A stretch of DNA of 64,000 nt. It comes from Leptasterias polaris (lineage: Eukaryota; Echinodermata; Asteroidea; Forcipulatida; Asteriidae). The notes below the pieces were generated by a model. That model was not told where the DNA came from, searched no databases, and worked only from the letters and a program-made list of their open reading frames with translations. Below, one piece after another: positions 12,931 to 25,422 of the stretch. How positions within the stretch are numbered: position 1 is the first letter of the stretch; each line of letters starts with the position of its first letter. The stretch lies in the NCBI GenBank assembly GCA_037783415.1, contig JAZGTN010000017.1, positions 1,432,501 to 1,496,500 on the forward strand, given 5' to 3'. The translations under genes and the position numbers were made by a program.

Positions 12931-14852
12931 GTATTGAATGCGTTACGCATAAATTAGTGCCTATGTGGCAGGAGATTCTGTCCCCCGTCCCCCCCCCCCA
13001 TAATGATGCACTGTGTACAAACTTCTGATAGCGCTCTCTTTTGAATCATCCTCCTTCAGCCGATGTTAGTTTCACATTGGGGACAGAATCTCCGGCGGAC
13101 AGATTTCCCTATGAAACCTGCATAAGCTTGCGTGCCAATGTGTATGTTTTAAAAAGTTGTTTACCATGTCTCTACTACACGCTCAAACATGGCCAGTCCA
13201 CATGATCTCTCAACCAATCAGAATGGACAATTAAGTGTCTGGGGTATTTAGGAATTTATGTATTGCAACAATTTTTTAAAACGATAGAATCGAGGTAAAA
13301 GAGTTTTATCATTTGGTTAGCAAACTGTCATTGGTCTAAAATCAAAACATATTTTTCCCTGCCACTAACTACACGTAAGAGTATACACACATGTAGCTGC
13401 AGAACAAGTCAAAAATTGAAATCAAACCGGTTGAGCACCAAACTGCTACCGTTTCAACTAATGGCAGACTTTTGACAAACATGTATTAGCGGGCAGCCCA
13501 CACACCAGTCCTTTTCTATTGTTTTCAGCGACGAGAACAATAGAAAAGGACCATTGTACAGTGATACTTTCAGCTGTTTATCAACTATTCATAAACAACA
13601 CTTAGAAAAGTGAAGTAAGAAGGTGAAACTTTGGTGAAAATCAATATGTCAACAAACGTACATTTCTGAAAACCAAATGTTGGATTTTAACCGTAACATC
13701 AGGTCCGTGTGATTCAATGAAAAGTGATGAACAATGAACAAAAGTACATGTGTGTCATGTCATTATACCATACCCGACCCTTAGAGTGCAGTATCCTTTC
13801 TAGTCATACCAGTACATGTACATGTAGTTAAAATTTACACATTTTTGTTGCGGGTAGACTTTCCTAGAAAAGTAACCGTTTCAACTCAGTCGAAAGTATA
13901 GAGTAAAACATTAAACTTACATCATCAAACAAGCATTTGCTGACAGCAAATGTGAAGTATGAAATGGTCCTCCCTCGCTAAGTATAGACGGCATACTAAT
14001 CCAATGCCGTCACAGTCAACTGTCTATCTCTAGCAATCCAAACAGGACAGTTAGCCGAACAAATCACAAGTCTCCCGACCGAGACCAAACTTTCTTTTTG
14101 AAAGGCAGAAAAGCCGAGCCCATGGCAGCAGAGCCCGACCCAGATATGAGCACACTGTGTTCCTGAACTTGATAAATGGCCAGTCTTAACACAGCCTCAG
14201 ATGTGTGCACCGGACCGGATCCATTCAATGCATTATGAATACTGATGAACTCCCAACAGTTATTCCAGACAGCTGACTGACTGAAAAAAAAGTATCAAAG
14301 ACCTAAAGCTACAGTTAATATGTAGCCTAAGTCATCTTGTCACGTCTGCATTTGATGAACTTTATTCGACCTTGCATTACATTTTATTGTGAAATTGAAA
14401 AAAGGTAAGGGTTGTCTGCCCTTAATTTTAATTCAAATTTCATTGTTTGGTTTACTTCCCCCCCTTCCCCCAACAAGGAGAATTTTTACTTATTTTTTAA
14501 CTTTAAACAAAACCTTTTTTCATAAACCAACAAGTCAATGCCTGGCGCCAAAAAGCTAAAAATAACTCCTTAGCCTGGTAATTCAGTTTGGATTGATTGC
14601 TTTACCAAGTAATCTGATTACTTAGCCCTTCAAAAGCTACATTGTGTCAGTAATAAGGTTCTCCACCGTGTCCACTGCCTGCGCTGATTGGTGGCAAGAG
14701 CAGATTCCAAGATCTGGAAAATCCAAGATCTGAAAAACTTGGTTTTCTATTTCCGAGATGAAGTATTCTGGAAAAAAAAACTTCCCGAGTTGAATTTTAC
14801 AGCAAATTATCTCCAACGGGCGGGATGGTAAACCAAAGTAATCAGTATACAT
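12931..14852. other. Gene-free stretch
   Basis: Only the hairpin at 13508 stands out. No exon-like frame with matching splice sites was found. Confidence 0.5.
13508..13551. repeat. Perfect 16-bp hairpin
   Basis: GTCCTTTTCTATTGTT and AACAATAGAAAAGGAC are separated by about 12 bases. Confidence 0.8.
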
Positions 14853-15037
14853 CAGGCATAATATTTGGCACTTGGGGGGAAAGGTAGGAAAATTTGATTG
14901 AGTACAAGGGCTGGTCTACATGGACACATGGTGTAGGCTTTAGAAGACTTGTCAGGCTTTTTTATAACAATTTTGTTGATTTTTCTGAGGGCCTAAAGAA
15001 CGGAACTCAAACTTTAGTAGGAAGAATATTATGCCTG
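14853..15037. mobile_element. TIR MITE, CAGGCATAATATT ends
   Basis: CAGGCATAATATT / AATATTATGCCTG perfect inverted ends. A second copy with decayed ends lies at 40222-40403 (shared TTGATTGAGT, GACTTGTCAGGCT, AGTAGGAAGAATATTATGC). Confidence 0.75.
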
Positions 15038-15298
15038 GTACATGTAACTCGTCTTCATTGTTATTTATTTGTAATACAGAAACGATTATCCTGAGATCTT
15101 AAGAAACATCTGAAGAGATAGAAGATGATTAAGAAATGGAAAAAAATTAACTGGGGAAACCCATATCATCAGCCTGGTGTTAGTTAACACATAGCGCAGG
15201 GAACTGATCCAAATGCACAGCTTTGATTTGTGGTTAGATTTGAACTGGAGTGCAAAGAATTGTAAGGAAATGAAAAGATGCAATGAAGCTAAAACCAT

Positions 15299-15396
15299 GG
15301 TTCAATTTCAAGGCACTGCTTACCGATCTGTGCTTACTTCCCAAGGGCACCTTAAGCACAGAATTCGGTGCTAGGCAGTGCCATAAAAATTGAGCC
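15299..15396. mobile_element. Small TIR MITE, GGTTCAATTTCAAGGCAC ends
   Basis: About 98 bp; GGCACTGCTTACC and CTTAAGCACAG inside, with GGCAGTGCC at the inverted end. Confidence 0.55.
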
Positions 15397-15680
15397 CAGA
15401 TCAACAATTTTCGATTCAACATTTTAAATTCACAGGCTTCAAGTTGCACTTTTCCTTTTTACTCCCCTCCCCAACAATACTCAATGGATATCATACATTT
15501 ATAGACATCAGTAATAAGGGTAGGGTCATAGATTGGTATTTGTTGACGTAATGTTTATTCATGGGCAAAAATATACAAACAAATACGATAACAGATGTGA
15601 AAGTCGCAGCTGAATACACTTGCTGAGAAATTATTTCTTGTTACCAACCTATGATTGGATGAACAGGCTTTTGAGTCACA

Positions 15681-15986
15681 GTGTTTTCACTTTTGTTCTT
15701 CCTGGCCATCTTAGATTGGATTGTCTTTACTCTGCTTGTTGTACTCCCTCCCACTTCCCCACTTCCCCAATCCGCTCCCCTTCTATACATTTCTCATCCC
15801 CACCCATACATGTATCTCATTCATACCTACTGTACCTCTATTACATCTATTCTTTTTGATTGGTATTGTTATACAATTAATCTTTCATCTTGACTGTCCT
15901 TGATGTATGACATTTCTTACTTTGTATGTACATGTTTGTATTTAAGAATGTTTTGGCCGAATAAATAATAATAATAATAATAAAAA
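15681..15986 (+). repeat. Probable LINE 3' tail
   Basis: C/T-rich tract, then TTTGTATTTAAGAATGTTTTGG and (AATAAT)n, typical of a CR1-like 3' end. No coding part visible. Confidence 0.45.
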
Positions 15987-16159
15987 AACAGCAACAAACT
16001 GTAACAGTAATTTCACAAGAACATTTGAATCCATCCATGTTTAGAGAGGTGACATCGGGTACCAACTGCATCTCTGGCCACAGCATTCGCGAACGGACAC
16101 CAACCCTCAGAAATCTGAGAAACAATTCATGCATTAATTGTTTCTCAAGATTCAAATGT

Positions 16160-17451
16160 CAGTGTTGTTGACTCGAGTCGGTGACTTGGACTCGAGTCAG
16201 ACTCGAGTCGCCAATTTCATTGACTTGCGACTTGACTTGACTTGAGCAAAAATGACTCGTGACTTGACTTGACTTGAGCAAATATGACTTGCGACTTGAC
16301 TTGACTTGAGAAAAAATGACTTGATTACAACACAGGAATATTAAATGTGAAGTTATACGTTTACATTTTTAGGGTTCGGATAAATTAATTCACTCGGAAG
16401 TTCCGCAAAACACGGACCACATTGCGATCACAGTTTACACAACGCACGCGGTCACGTCTTTTCCAATTTAGAGGCTGCTAGTCTTTGTTATGTCGTTCCT
16501 TTATGCGCAACAATAAAGATAGGAAACATTGAACGCTAGAGGGCGTTTCAAAACAATGCGATACCATTGGAGTAAAAGCCCTCTATTGGTGAAATATCCC
16601 ACAACACCTGTTTGAAACGCCTTGACAAAAGACTTTACGTGTCTGTGCATGCTCGGGGAAAAGGGTTTTTCCCTCGAATTGCAATAATCACCATCGCTGG
16701 TGCGCGAAAAAAACGTGTACAGAGCAATGAGCCACTGGTATTCACGCAAAAGCCGTCGACAGTATGGTCTTCAAAGCACATTTCCTCGGAAATGTTAGCT
16801 TGTTTACGGAAAACTGCACAACTTATAGGCTTTATTTTACAAAAATGACACCATTTTGGACATTTTGGATCAACAGAAAGATTATTTAAATGTAAAACGT
16901 AAGATTTGTTTCTTTTTAAATATGTTTTGTTTTGTTGTTTTGGGGAATTTTTTGCGGGGTGTTTGTGCATAGGATAGTCAAAATGCTGTGGTGGTGAAGA
17001 CGCATTGCTTTAGATCACATCCGTGGTTGTGTTCAACCTTAGTTTTTTCACCTGACACCTGTCGTGTTAAATTTTGTAAAATTAAGTTTTTGCCATGATA
17101 CCCCCACATTCGACAAAAATGCCATGGTGCCCTTTTTACACTTACGAAATTGCTGCGATGCCCTTCAAATTCTAAAACAGCACGGCAATTATTGCCGTGC
17201 ATGTGGTTCAATGGTTGTATTTTTTAGTCTGTCACAACATCATCATGGGAGTGGGCTTATCGGGACATTATGTGACTTGTGACTTGACTTGACTTGCGAA
17301 AATTTGACTTGTGACTTGACTTGACTTGTGAAAATTTGACTTGCGACTTGACTTGACTTGAAAAAAAATGACTTGTGACTTGACTTGACTTGACCAAAGA
17401 TGACTTGCGACTTGACTTGACTTGACAAAAAATGACTTGGTTACAACACTG
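16160..17451. mobile_element. hAT-like element with TGACTTGACTTG arrays near both ends
   Basis: Ends CAGTGTTGT and ACAACACTG; perfect 8-bp duplication TCAAATGT at 16152-16159 and 17452-17459. Tandem units of about 32 bp built on GACTTGACTTGACTTG occur at 16220-16325 and 17272-17440, in the same orientation at both ends. 1292 bp, no transposase. Confidence 0.9.
17272..17440. repeat. Subterminal tandem array, about 32-bp unit
   Basis: About five units of the type TGACTTG(T/C)GACTTGACTTGACTTG followed by an A-rich spacer, inside the hAT-like element at 16160. A shorter array of the same unit is at its other end (16220-16325). Confidence 0.85.
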
Positions 17452-17460
17452 TCAAATGTT

Positions 17461-17615
17461 TCGGGGTGAAAAGTTCTCCAAACCGTATTACCTCGAAGGG
17501 AATCCTTTCTCAAAATAGTGTGCACTATCAACAGCTGCGTTGCTTCTCACCAAGTTAGTTTTTTTGATCATTCCTTTTTTGGAATATTTACCAAACTATG
17601 ACCCTGCATCTTTAA
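17461..17615 (+). repeat. Right-end fragment of the TTAA MITE family
   Basis: CAAAATAGTGTGCACTATCAAC and TTTACCAAACTATGACCCTG resemble the right third of the family and end at TTAA (17612-17615). It abuts the duplication of the 16.2-kb hAT-like element. Confidence 0.5.
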
Positions 17616-17621
17616 AGCTCA

Positions 17622-20314
17622 ACCATCCAAGTGGCAAGACAAGTCTGGCTGCTACAATGGTTCATGTCAATGCAGACTAACTGTTACTTTGCCAGTCTCC
17701 TTCATTTCAAAGAGACCGTTCAACCATGGTTCAACTTTGTCTCTCAACCCACGAGCTAATACATTCACAAAGTCACAAGTACAGTCCCAGTGTCAACACA
17801 GGTGTACCATGTACGTAAGAGGTTCTACAAAAGATCAAAAGAGACCCTGTCCGAAGTCAACCAATACATCAAATGGATAAATGAAGGTGGATTCTGAATC
17901 CACTGTTCAATGAGATCAAGAGACCATTCTGAATAGCACAACACTCGCTACTGACAAGGTACATTGTAACAAGTCAGTGGCTTGCCTTCATCGTTTAACA
18001 ATTACGGTTGTACAGCGTCCTTTTTGATCATAACCGTAGGCAGTAAGTCGCCAGCGTTAAAATAGAGAAAAAGAAAGACAACATTACAGGGTCAAACAGT
18101 CAGCAAACAACTACATGTACATTGCCCTTGTCACGTACATGTATTTGTTGTCATTTGTCAATAATAAACTCTTTTTTTTTACAAAGTAATAGGGCTTCCT
18201 TTTTGGGGGGGAGGGGGGGTGGGGGGATATTGGAATTGTTATACTCCATACTTGCAGTCCGTGTCTGTTAGTTTGTTGTGTAATAATTCAATCAAACCAA
18301 AATGAAAATTTGTTTTCCCCCAATAAATTGTTCTAATTTGTGTTTTACCTGATGTGTATTTTAAAGCAGTAAAGCACTGTATACTCGGTACTTTCCAAAG
18401 TCCTGAGAAGTAAAAAAAACACGCGAATTACAATGGGTAAGATTCGAACCAGAGCAGATGTCTTACCACACTAAACCAACAAGCTTGCCCAGTAACTAGA
18501 GACAGTTCAAATTCTATATAATTTTAGCAACAAGTACCTCAAGGATTTTGACACATGTACAGTACATGTAGGTGTTAATTAATTAAACATTCTTTATCCC
18601 TGCTGCACAAAGTTTAATAATTAATTTTATCATTAAGAAATTCCGTTTTACACTGAGCACATAACACCAAATGTACAAAGCACACGTACATGTACTTGTA
18701 CATGTACTTGTACATGTACATGTACAACATCCTTTGCGCTGGGAAAGGACAAATGGATGGAAAAAGTATGTCTTGCAAATGCTCAATGTTTGTGCAAGAG
18801 CAAATATAAAACTAACAGGATAGACTGTGCCAATACACAGTCGTTTTCTTAGCATTCGCCCCAAGAAAATAATAACACAGTTGAAGACGTTATTGTGTGA
18901 ATGCAGGTCCTGTGACGTATACCCTTTCACCAACAGAATGGTACGAACACAAAGTGCATTTAAAAATGTCGACATTGGAGCAAGTAACAGAAGGCAGCTT
19001 CACCTGCGTCATTACAGCCCCGACACTATTACATCATCCAAATGCAGGAAACCTGAGAAGAAACCATTAACCTAGTATGTTTTGAGCACAGTGTACGCGC
19101 CATTCAATCCTGATTCACCAATGCCCCTGTACAATGCAAATTCATGTACAGAATCGGCCATGCAAGTTAAAGGGTGCACACCGCACAGAACAATTTGTTT
19201 TTTCACAAACTGAAGATTTTGTGTAGGTAATGTTCAGTCATTGGTTTTCGGACCCCGAGGTACATATGATACCATTTACAGAGACTATATTTGACCCTTG
19301 GAAAAAAGTAGAAACTTGTTCATTGTTATTGAGTAAAATTTAAGGGCTGACCGAGGTGACAGTACATGTGGTACATGTAATAGCAGTGCGGGCCTTTCAC
19401 TTTCGCATACATGTAAATACTATAACAAACAGTGTGTTCTGGACATAAGAGTCCGTTTAAATTTGAGAGCTTCATAATTCAAATCTTATCTGTAAGAAGC
19501 TACTAATCTCACCGGATTGACCCTCCATGGTCGCATACATTTTTGGGTGGTGGGTTTTACTACTTTTAGACGTCAGAAATTCATCACTTTTCGAATGCTC
19601 AACACAATGTTTGCATTAATACAAGAGACTGGATTTTCACAAGATTTTTAATAACGTGTTTACAGATACTTTATTCTTACATGTATGTTGTAAGGGCAAG
19701 GCAGTTTTTCCCTTCGTAAAAGGCACCTCTAAGATGACTATGAGGGAAATAGGCCGACAATTTGTATTGCAACATTACAAGAGGCACCAAGTTGACATCG
19801 GGACACTGATGTAACTGCCTCCATTGCCTCTGTGTATTGACCCAATTCAACTCACGTCATCGCCCACGATATCTTAGATGTCAGATTTCCAACGCAAGTG
19901 CCAATGCCCACCATACATGTACCCTAAGCTTGAATCTTAAAATGGCAGATCATAAAGCAGACAGTAGCCACATGTGATATCGGTGCAAGGGGGGTCTTTG
20001 CATGCATAACGTACCTCAATTAAAACACTTAAAACATTTAAATATAAACTTGTACTGCAGTGAACGATTTCCCTTGTATAGTCAGAGCATATTGCTACAC
20101 AAAATTCCCTGTACTGTGTCATAAAACAACAAACATGACTTGACTTGACTAGCAATATACATGTAACCTTTAACCAGCATGTACACATATCATTATATCT
20201 CTATGATGATTCTCATCAAAGCCTGTTCAGCATCTAGATGAGGCATAAACATATTGGATGCCAGATACACCGAGGCAAACCAAACCCCTTCTCATAGCGA
20301 TAAGTGTACATGTA
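17622..20314. other. Gene-free stretch
   Basis: A G-rich tract (18208-18230), a tRNA-like fragment (18430-18500, minus), the ACATGTAC tract, and a diverged MITE relative at 19688-19825. No gene recognised. Confidence 0.45.
18680..18726. repeat. ACATGTAC palindromic microsatellite
   Basis: Tandem GTACATGTACTT/GTACATGTACAT units. Similar short tracts occur at 37177-37198 and 60017-60070, and single ACATGTA words throughout. Confidence 0.85.
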
Positions 20315-20506
20315 CCAGGGTCTTATAGTTTTAATACAAAACACGGAACCTACGGCTTTATGTCCCATCCAAAGGACGAAGCAATAATGGTCAAGTGTCT
20401 CGCTTAATGACACAAGTGTCAAGACCGGGTCTCCAACCCACACTCTGCTGATCACAAACACCAGAGCTTGAGTCCGGTGCTCGTAACTGCTTGGCCACGA
20501 CACGCC
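20315..20506 (-). mobile_element. tRNA-derived SINE, partial copy
   Basis: The minus strand reads GGCCAAGCAGTTACGAGCAC, then GTGGGTTGGAGACCCGGTC and CTTGTGTCATTAAGC, matching the head of the 51-kb SINE. Confidence 0.65.
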
Positions 20507-21213
20507 ATCATTACCAATGTGTTAGCAATTACAAATTTACCTTAATACTTTACTGCCCACTGTTTTCATCACCATGTTCAACTAAAAACAAGCCACAGAA
20601 TTTAACAATTTACATTGTAAATTACAAATGCCCACTTGAAACCCTTATACAATCCTATCCCATAAGACATAATGATTAAATATCATATTTCCATGACCTT
20701 AAAGAAAAAAGCCTCCACAGCCCCAGAGTGGATACCTGTGCATTCCGTTCATTCCATTCTTAGCAAGGGGGTTAGTTTAGACTGTACAGACTCAAGCAGG
20801 AGCATGGTCCTCCAGAGGACACAGTACAAAATTCCATCACAACTGATGGAAAAGAGTGACAGATACTCCAATGTGAAATACACAGTAGTGACTTCTGCGC
20901 ACTAAAATACCAACCTGAAATATTGGCAGACTATTTTTAAACATTCATTTCAATTTTGGTACAATGGATGTAAAGCCATAAAAGTATGTTCCCTGTATTG
21001 TGTAATGCACATAAAAAAGAACCCAGTTACACTTATGACTAAGGAAGGGGTTCGCCCGGGTGTTTCTGGCAGTGGCTGCTGAATGCGCCACAGCACCTTG
21101 TAAACCCTTATACGGTGCTACATATGTAAATCAGTCTCATAATTTCTACATAGCAAAACAATTCAAGAACTGTCTTAAAATATTTTTTTGTTCAAGCGCC
21201 TTGAGAATCTTAA

Positions 21214-21581
21214 AGGCACTGGACACCTTTAGTAAATGTCAAAGACCAGTATTCTGACTTGGTGTATCCCAACATATGCATAAAATAACAAACCTGTGAA
21301 AATTTGGGCTGAATTGGTCATCGAAGTTGCATGAAAATAATGAAAGAAAAAACACCCTTGTTGCACAAATTTGTGTGCTTTCGGATGCCAATAATAAAAG
21401 GCTTCGCTGAAGTATTTTATTATTTGAGTGAGAAATTACCTTTTTCTAAAAAACTACGTTACTTCAGAGGGAGTCGTTTCTCACACTGTTTTATACTATC
21501 AACAGCTCTCCATTGCTCGTTACCAAGTAAGTTTTTATGATAACAATTATTTTGAGTAATTACCAATAGTGTCCAGTACCT
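21214..21581 (+). mobile_element. TTAA-flanked MITE, best copy
   Basis: Starts AGGCACTGGACAC, ends GTGTCCAGTACCT, flanked by TTAA on both sides. A TTAA duplication with an AGG start fits Kolobok-like elements better than piggyBac; this is inference. 368 bp, internal text TGTCAAAGACCAGTAT and AACAAACCTGTGAAAATTTG. Confidence 0.8.
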
Positions 21582-22307
21582 TTAATGGTTGATACATGTG
21601 CTGTAGAAGGTTATTAAGCCAAAGTTACAGTGCTTCCGCAAGTGTTCATTTTTTTATTCACAGTAGTCACTGCAATCAAATGGACAAGTCTCTTGACTGG
21701 AAGTCTTTGGTTCAGAAATGTTCCCAAAATCTCACTTTCTTCAAAATCATTTCCATGAACGATTCGGTATGCCAGTCCCAACCTTTTCTCCAGCCAGACC
21801 ACCAACATGAAAATGGCAAGGTGACGAAATAACAGCTTAATAAAGCGTGGGCAGCAAGAGGGTGTCACTTTGAGAAATAATTAATTAGCGTATGTGTTAT
21901 CCAGGATGATTACAAAGTCAGATGTGCACGTTGTCCAGGTACAGCCCCAGGTAAAGACTGCAAATTGTCATTAATAATATTCATTGTAGGATAAGGTACT
22001 TATTAGCGTGTTGAGACTATGCATCAATCAGTAATGAATACTGATTGTGTTTGTGCGGTGGCCCGTGTTTACAGTAAGCTTGAAGTGTTTCGGGTATAAC
22101 CTAGCTTTTGGGGTTAATTTCCTGATTTTATAAGAGGGTTAGCACCTAAAATGTCAATCATCTTAGCATGTTTTGGAACAGTAACCCCAAACCAAGAAAT
22201 CAGTATCCTGAATTGGTGATGTCCAAATATACAGTATGCTGATAGCTTGCAATACTTTTACTACATGTACATGTACAGTGTATGGACATGTAAATTACAT
22301 TTGGTAC

Positions 22308-22660
22308 AGTAGTTGTCAAAGACCAGTATGCGCACTTTGTGTGACCAAACAAACATGGCATAACAAACCTGTGAAAGAATAAGTTGAATCAGTCATTGGA
22401 GCTACTAGAAAATAGTCTAAAATAATAATCAACTTTATAACAACAAATAAACATGTTTTCAGTGATTTGTTTTACCCATTTCTCAAAAGTTATATGTTAC
22501 CATTTCAGGCAATTTTATTTTGAGGTTAGTTTTCCTCTATGAACATCTTCATAATGCAAGTTTGTGTAAATTCGTGAGCGTTTATTTGATATATTTTAAT
22601 CTTACCAAAGTTGTGCTCATCCTTTAAAGGTACGGTCATACTTTGGTAATGAACCCGAAA
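22308..22660 (+). mobile_element. TTAA MITE, diverged copy with a second copy starting beside it
   Basis: Shares GTCAAAGACCAGTATGCGCA and AACAAACCTGTGAAAG with the 21.2-kb copy; ends CCT then TTAA at 22624-22627, where another truncated copy begins (AGGTACGGTCATACTTTGG). Confidence 0.65.
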
Positions 22661-23580
22661 ATAAAATTGTGTAATTTATGTCCAAAGCTTACTTATTATA
22701 CATGGTAATGGTAGTAAGCATCCTGCAAAAGGCCCTGTGGTTGCCAACTAGCTTGTGATTGCCAACAAGCTACTTTGATTGCTCTCCAGCCAGTTTGGTT
22801 GCCCAAAAAGCTTGTGGTTGCCCACCCAGCCCCTGTGTTTGCCCACAATGCCCTATGGTTGCCCACAAGCCCCTGTGTTTGTCAACCAAGCTTCTGGGGA
22901 TGCCCACAGCCCATGTGGTTGCTCACCAAGGTGCTGGGGTTGCTCACAAGCGCCTGTGGTTACCAACCAAGCTACTGGGGTTTCCCTCAGAGCCATGTGG
23001 TTGCCCAAAAGCCACTTTGCTTGCCCACAAGCCCTTGTGTTTGCCAACCAAGCTGCTGGGATGCCCACAAGGCCCTGTGGTTGCCCACAAGCCAGTTTGG
23101 TTGCCCAAAAGCTTCTGGTTACCCACCAAGCCCCTGTATTTGCCCACAATGCCCTGCGGTTGCCAACAAGCCCTGTGTTTGCCAACCAAGTTTCCAGGGA
23201 TGCCCACAAACGCTGTGGTTACCAACCAAGCTGCTGGGGTTTCCCACAGATCCATGTGGTTCCCCACAAGCCACTTTGCTTGCCCACAATGCCATGTGGT
23301 TGCCCACAATGTCCTGTGGTTGCCCAAAATGCCCTGTGCTTGCCCACAAGCCCCTGTGCTTGCCAACCAAGCTGCTGGGGTGCCCACAAGCCCCTGTGTT
23401 TGCCCACAAACCACTTTGCTTGTCCACAATGCCCTGTGGTTGCCCACAAGCCCATGTGTTTGCCAATCAAGCTTCTGGTTGCCCACAAGCCACTTTGCTG
23501 GCCCACAATGCCATGTGGTTGCCCACAAGCCCCTGTGTTTGCCATCCAAGCCCTGTGGTTGCCATTAAGGGCCTGTGGTT

Positions 23581-24987
23581 CAGTGTTGTGACTACTGTAC
23601 ACTGGTCGGGGCTGGTCGGCACTAACCAGTTCTAAAAAATCCCAACCGGCTCTTAAGCAATGTTACAACATTGCCGACCGGTATTTTTTGCTACTAAATA
23701 AGCTTAAATACTAAGGAATTCTTCTTACGTAACTGAAAACTATCAAAATCAAAAGTGTTGTTAAATCTTGTCCTCGACGATCGCGATTGATCAATTCTTG
23801 TTGTGTCATTTTTATTTCAAGTTGACTGTTTGATTCAGCGATGTTTCCCCTTTCCATGTTAGCAGAAAAAAATATATTCTCACAGCGTCTGATTGCTGCC
23901 GCATCCTTTGAGTAAAGCATTAGAAAAACCTAGGAACCAGACGATAGTAGAACGTATAGCTCTACGTTACGCCATCAGTACACGTAGCCAGACTTCCTCC
24001 TTTTGATGCGTGGGTTTTATTTTTTATCTAACTCACCAAGTTGTGAGCACACACACACATGTCGTTCGTTCACGCGGCAGTGTTATTTTTCTTGTCGTTA
24101 TTGTACGACAGATACGACGCTCATTAGAACCCTCGCTTCACGCCGCTCCGCCATACCAGTTGTTCACAAATCGTTCTCCACTGTTTCTTCATTATTGTTG
24201 TCACATTTATGTGTTCACGAGAGAGATATAGACAAGAAAATTATTTTCTTACGGAAGTATGAATGAAGAAAGAAAGCGCACATCTCCGAGCAGTGCACAA
24301 TCCAAACAATTTTTTTTTTTAGTCTGGACCGTACGTGCGTAACTGCGCAAACCACATTGACTTCTACTGGGTACTTGACTCCACTGCACATTAGACTTGT
24401 TAAAAGTCCATCAATTTTCAAAGGTTTCTGCGTTCAGCGCTCGCACACCAAATGTATCGCGATCTTCTGTCCCCATTTTTCTCACTGGATTTACACGATT
24501 CACACGGGTCGACTTTTTGGTTTTAAAAAAAAGAATTTCCGGCAAAAACCGGAAGAATCACATCCCTAGATCATTCTATGTTTTCTTATTACTAACTTAC
24601 CTAATTAAGTTGCAAGAATATTACACAACTTACATTTAATAAATAATAAATACTTTATTTGATTAAATTTGACACTCGTCTCACTTGTCAGCTCCAGATA
24701 TATGAAGGATATTTAGAATTTGTGAGGTATTTATAAGCAGGCTGGGTACATATAAGAACTTGATATATGGCTCAACATGTGTACTTCTAATTCAGCAAAA
24801 TACATTGTATGTTGTTAGTGTCTAGAACCCATAAAATATGTATTTTTAAGGGTGTAAAATGTAAACATTTTCAGGGCCACCCCCTTTGGAACCCTGATGA
24901 ACGCCTTGCGCAAGCGCTCGGTACCTCGCTTAGCTCGCTCCTCTGTGAAAATTAACTGGTTCTTAAAAACTTCTGGTCACAACACTG
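23581..24987. mobile_element. hAT-like non-autonomous element inserted in the minisatellite
   Basis: Perfect 12-bp inverted ends CAGTGTTGTGAC / GTCACAACACTG, flanked by CTGTGGTT (23573-23580) and CTGTGGTA (24988-24995), an 8-bp duplication with one change. 1407 bp, no transposase frame. Minisatellite units resume on the far side. Confidence 0.88.
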
Positions 24988-25312
24988 CTGTGGTAGCCCA
25001 TTAACCTGCAGTTGCCAACCAAGCAGCTGGGGTGCCCACAAGGCCCTGTGGTTGCCCATGAGGCCAAGTGGTTGCCAACTAGCTTGTGATTGCCAACAAG
25101 CTATTTTGACTGCCACAAGCCAGTTTGGTTGCCCACAATGCCCTGTGGTTGCCTTCAAGCCCCTGTGTTTGCCAATCAAGCTTCTGGGGATGCCAACCAA
25201 GCTGCTGGGGTTTCCCACAGAGTCATGTGGTTGCCCATAAGCCACTTTGCTGGCCCACAATGCCATGTGGTTGCCCAAAAAGCCCCTGTATTTGCCAACC
25301 AAGCTGCTAACC

Positions 25313-25422
25313 AAGGAAAATGTGTGGTGGTCGGGAAAACGAAAAAATTCTGCCAGTGGTGGTCAGGGAATCATGAGTGCTGGTTGGGTTTTCCGGCACC
25401 AACCACCATGGGCAGAACCCTG
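25313..25422 (-). mobile_element. CAGGGTTC-family solo end fragment
   Basis: The inverted left ~110 bp of the family, ending in GGGCAGAACCCTG, sits inside the 20-bp minisatellite. The rest of the element is missing. Confidence 0.7.

Noticed and set aside
22759..23635. Overlapping frames of 269-286 codons on the plus strand and up to 201 on the minus strand
   Set aside because: All arise from the 20-bp minisatellite, which lacks stop codons in most frames; nothing in them behaves like a gene.
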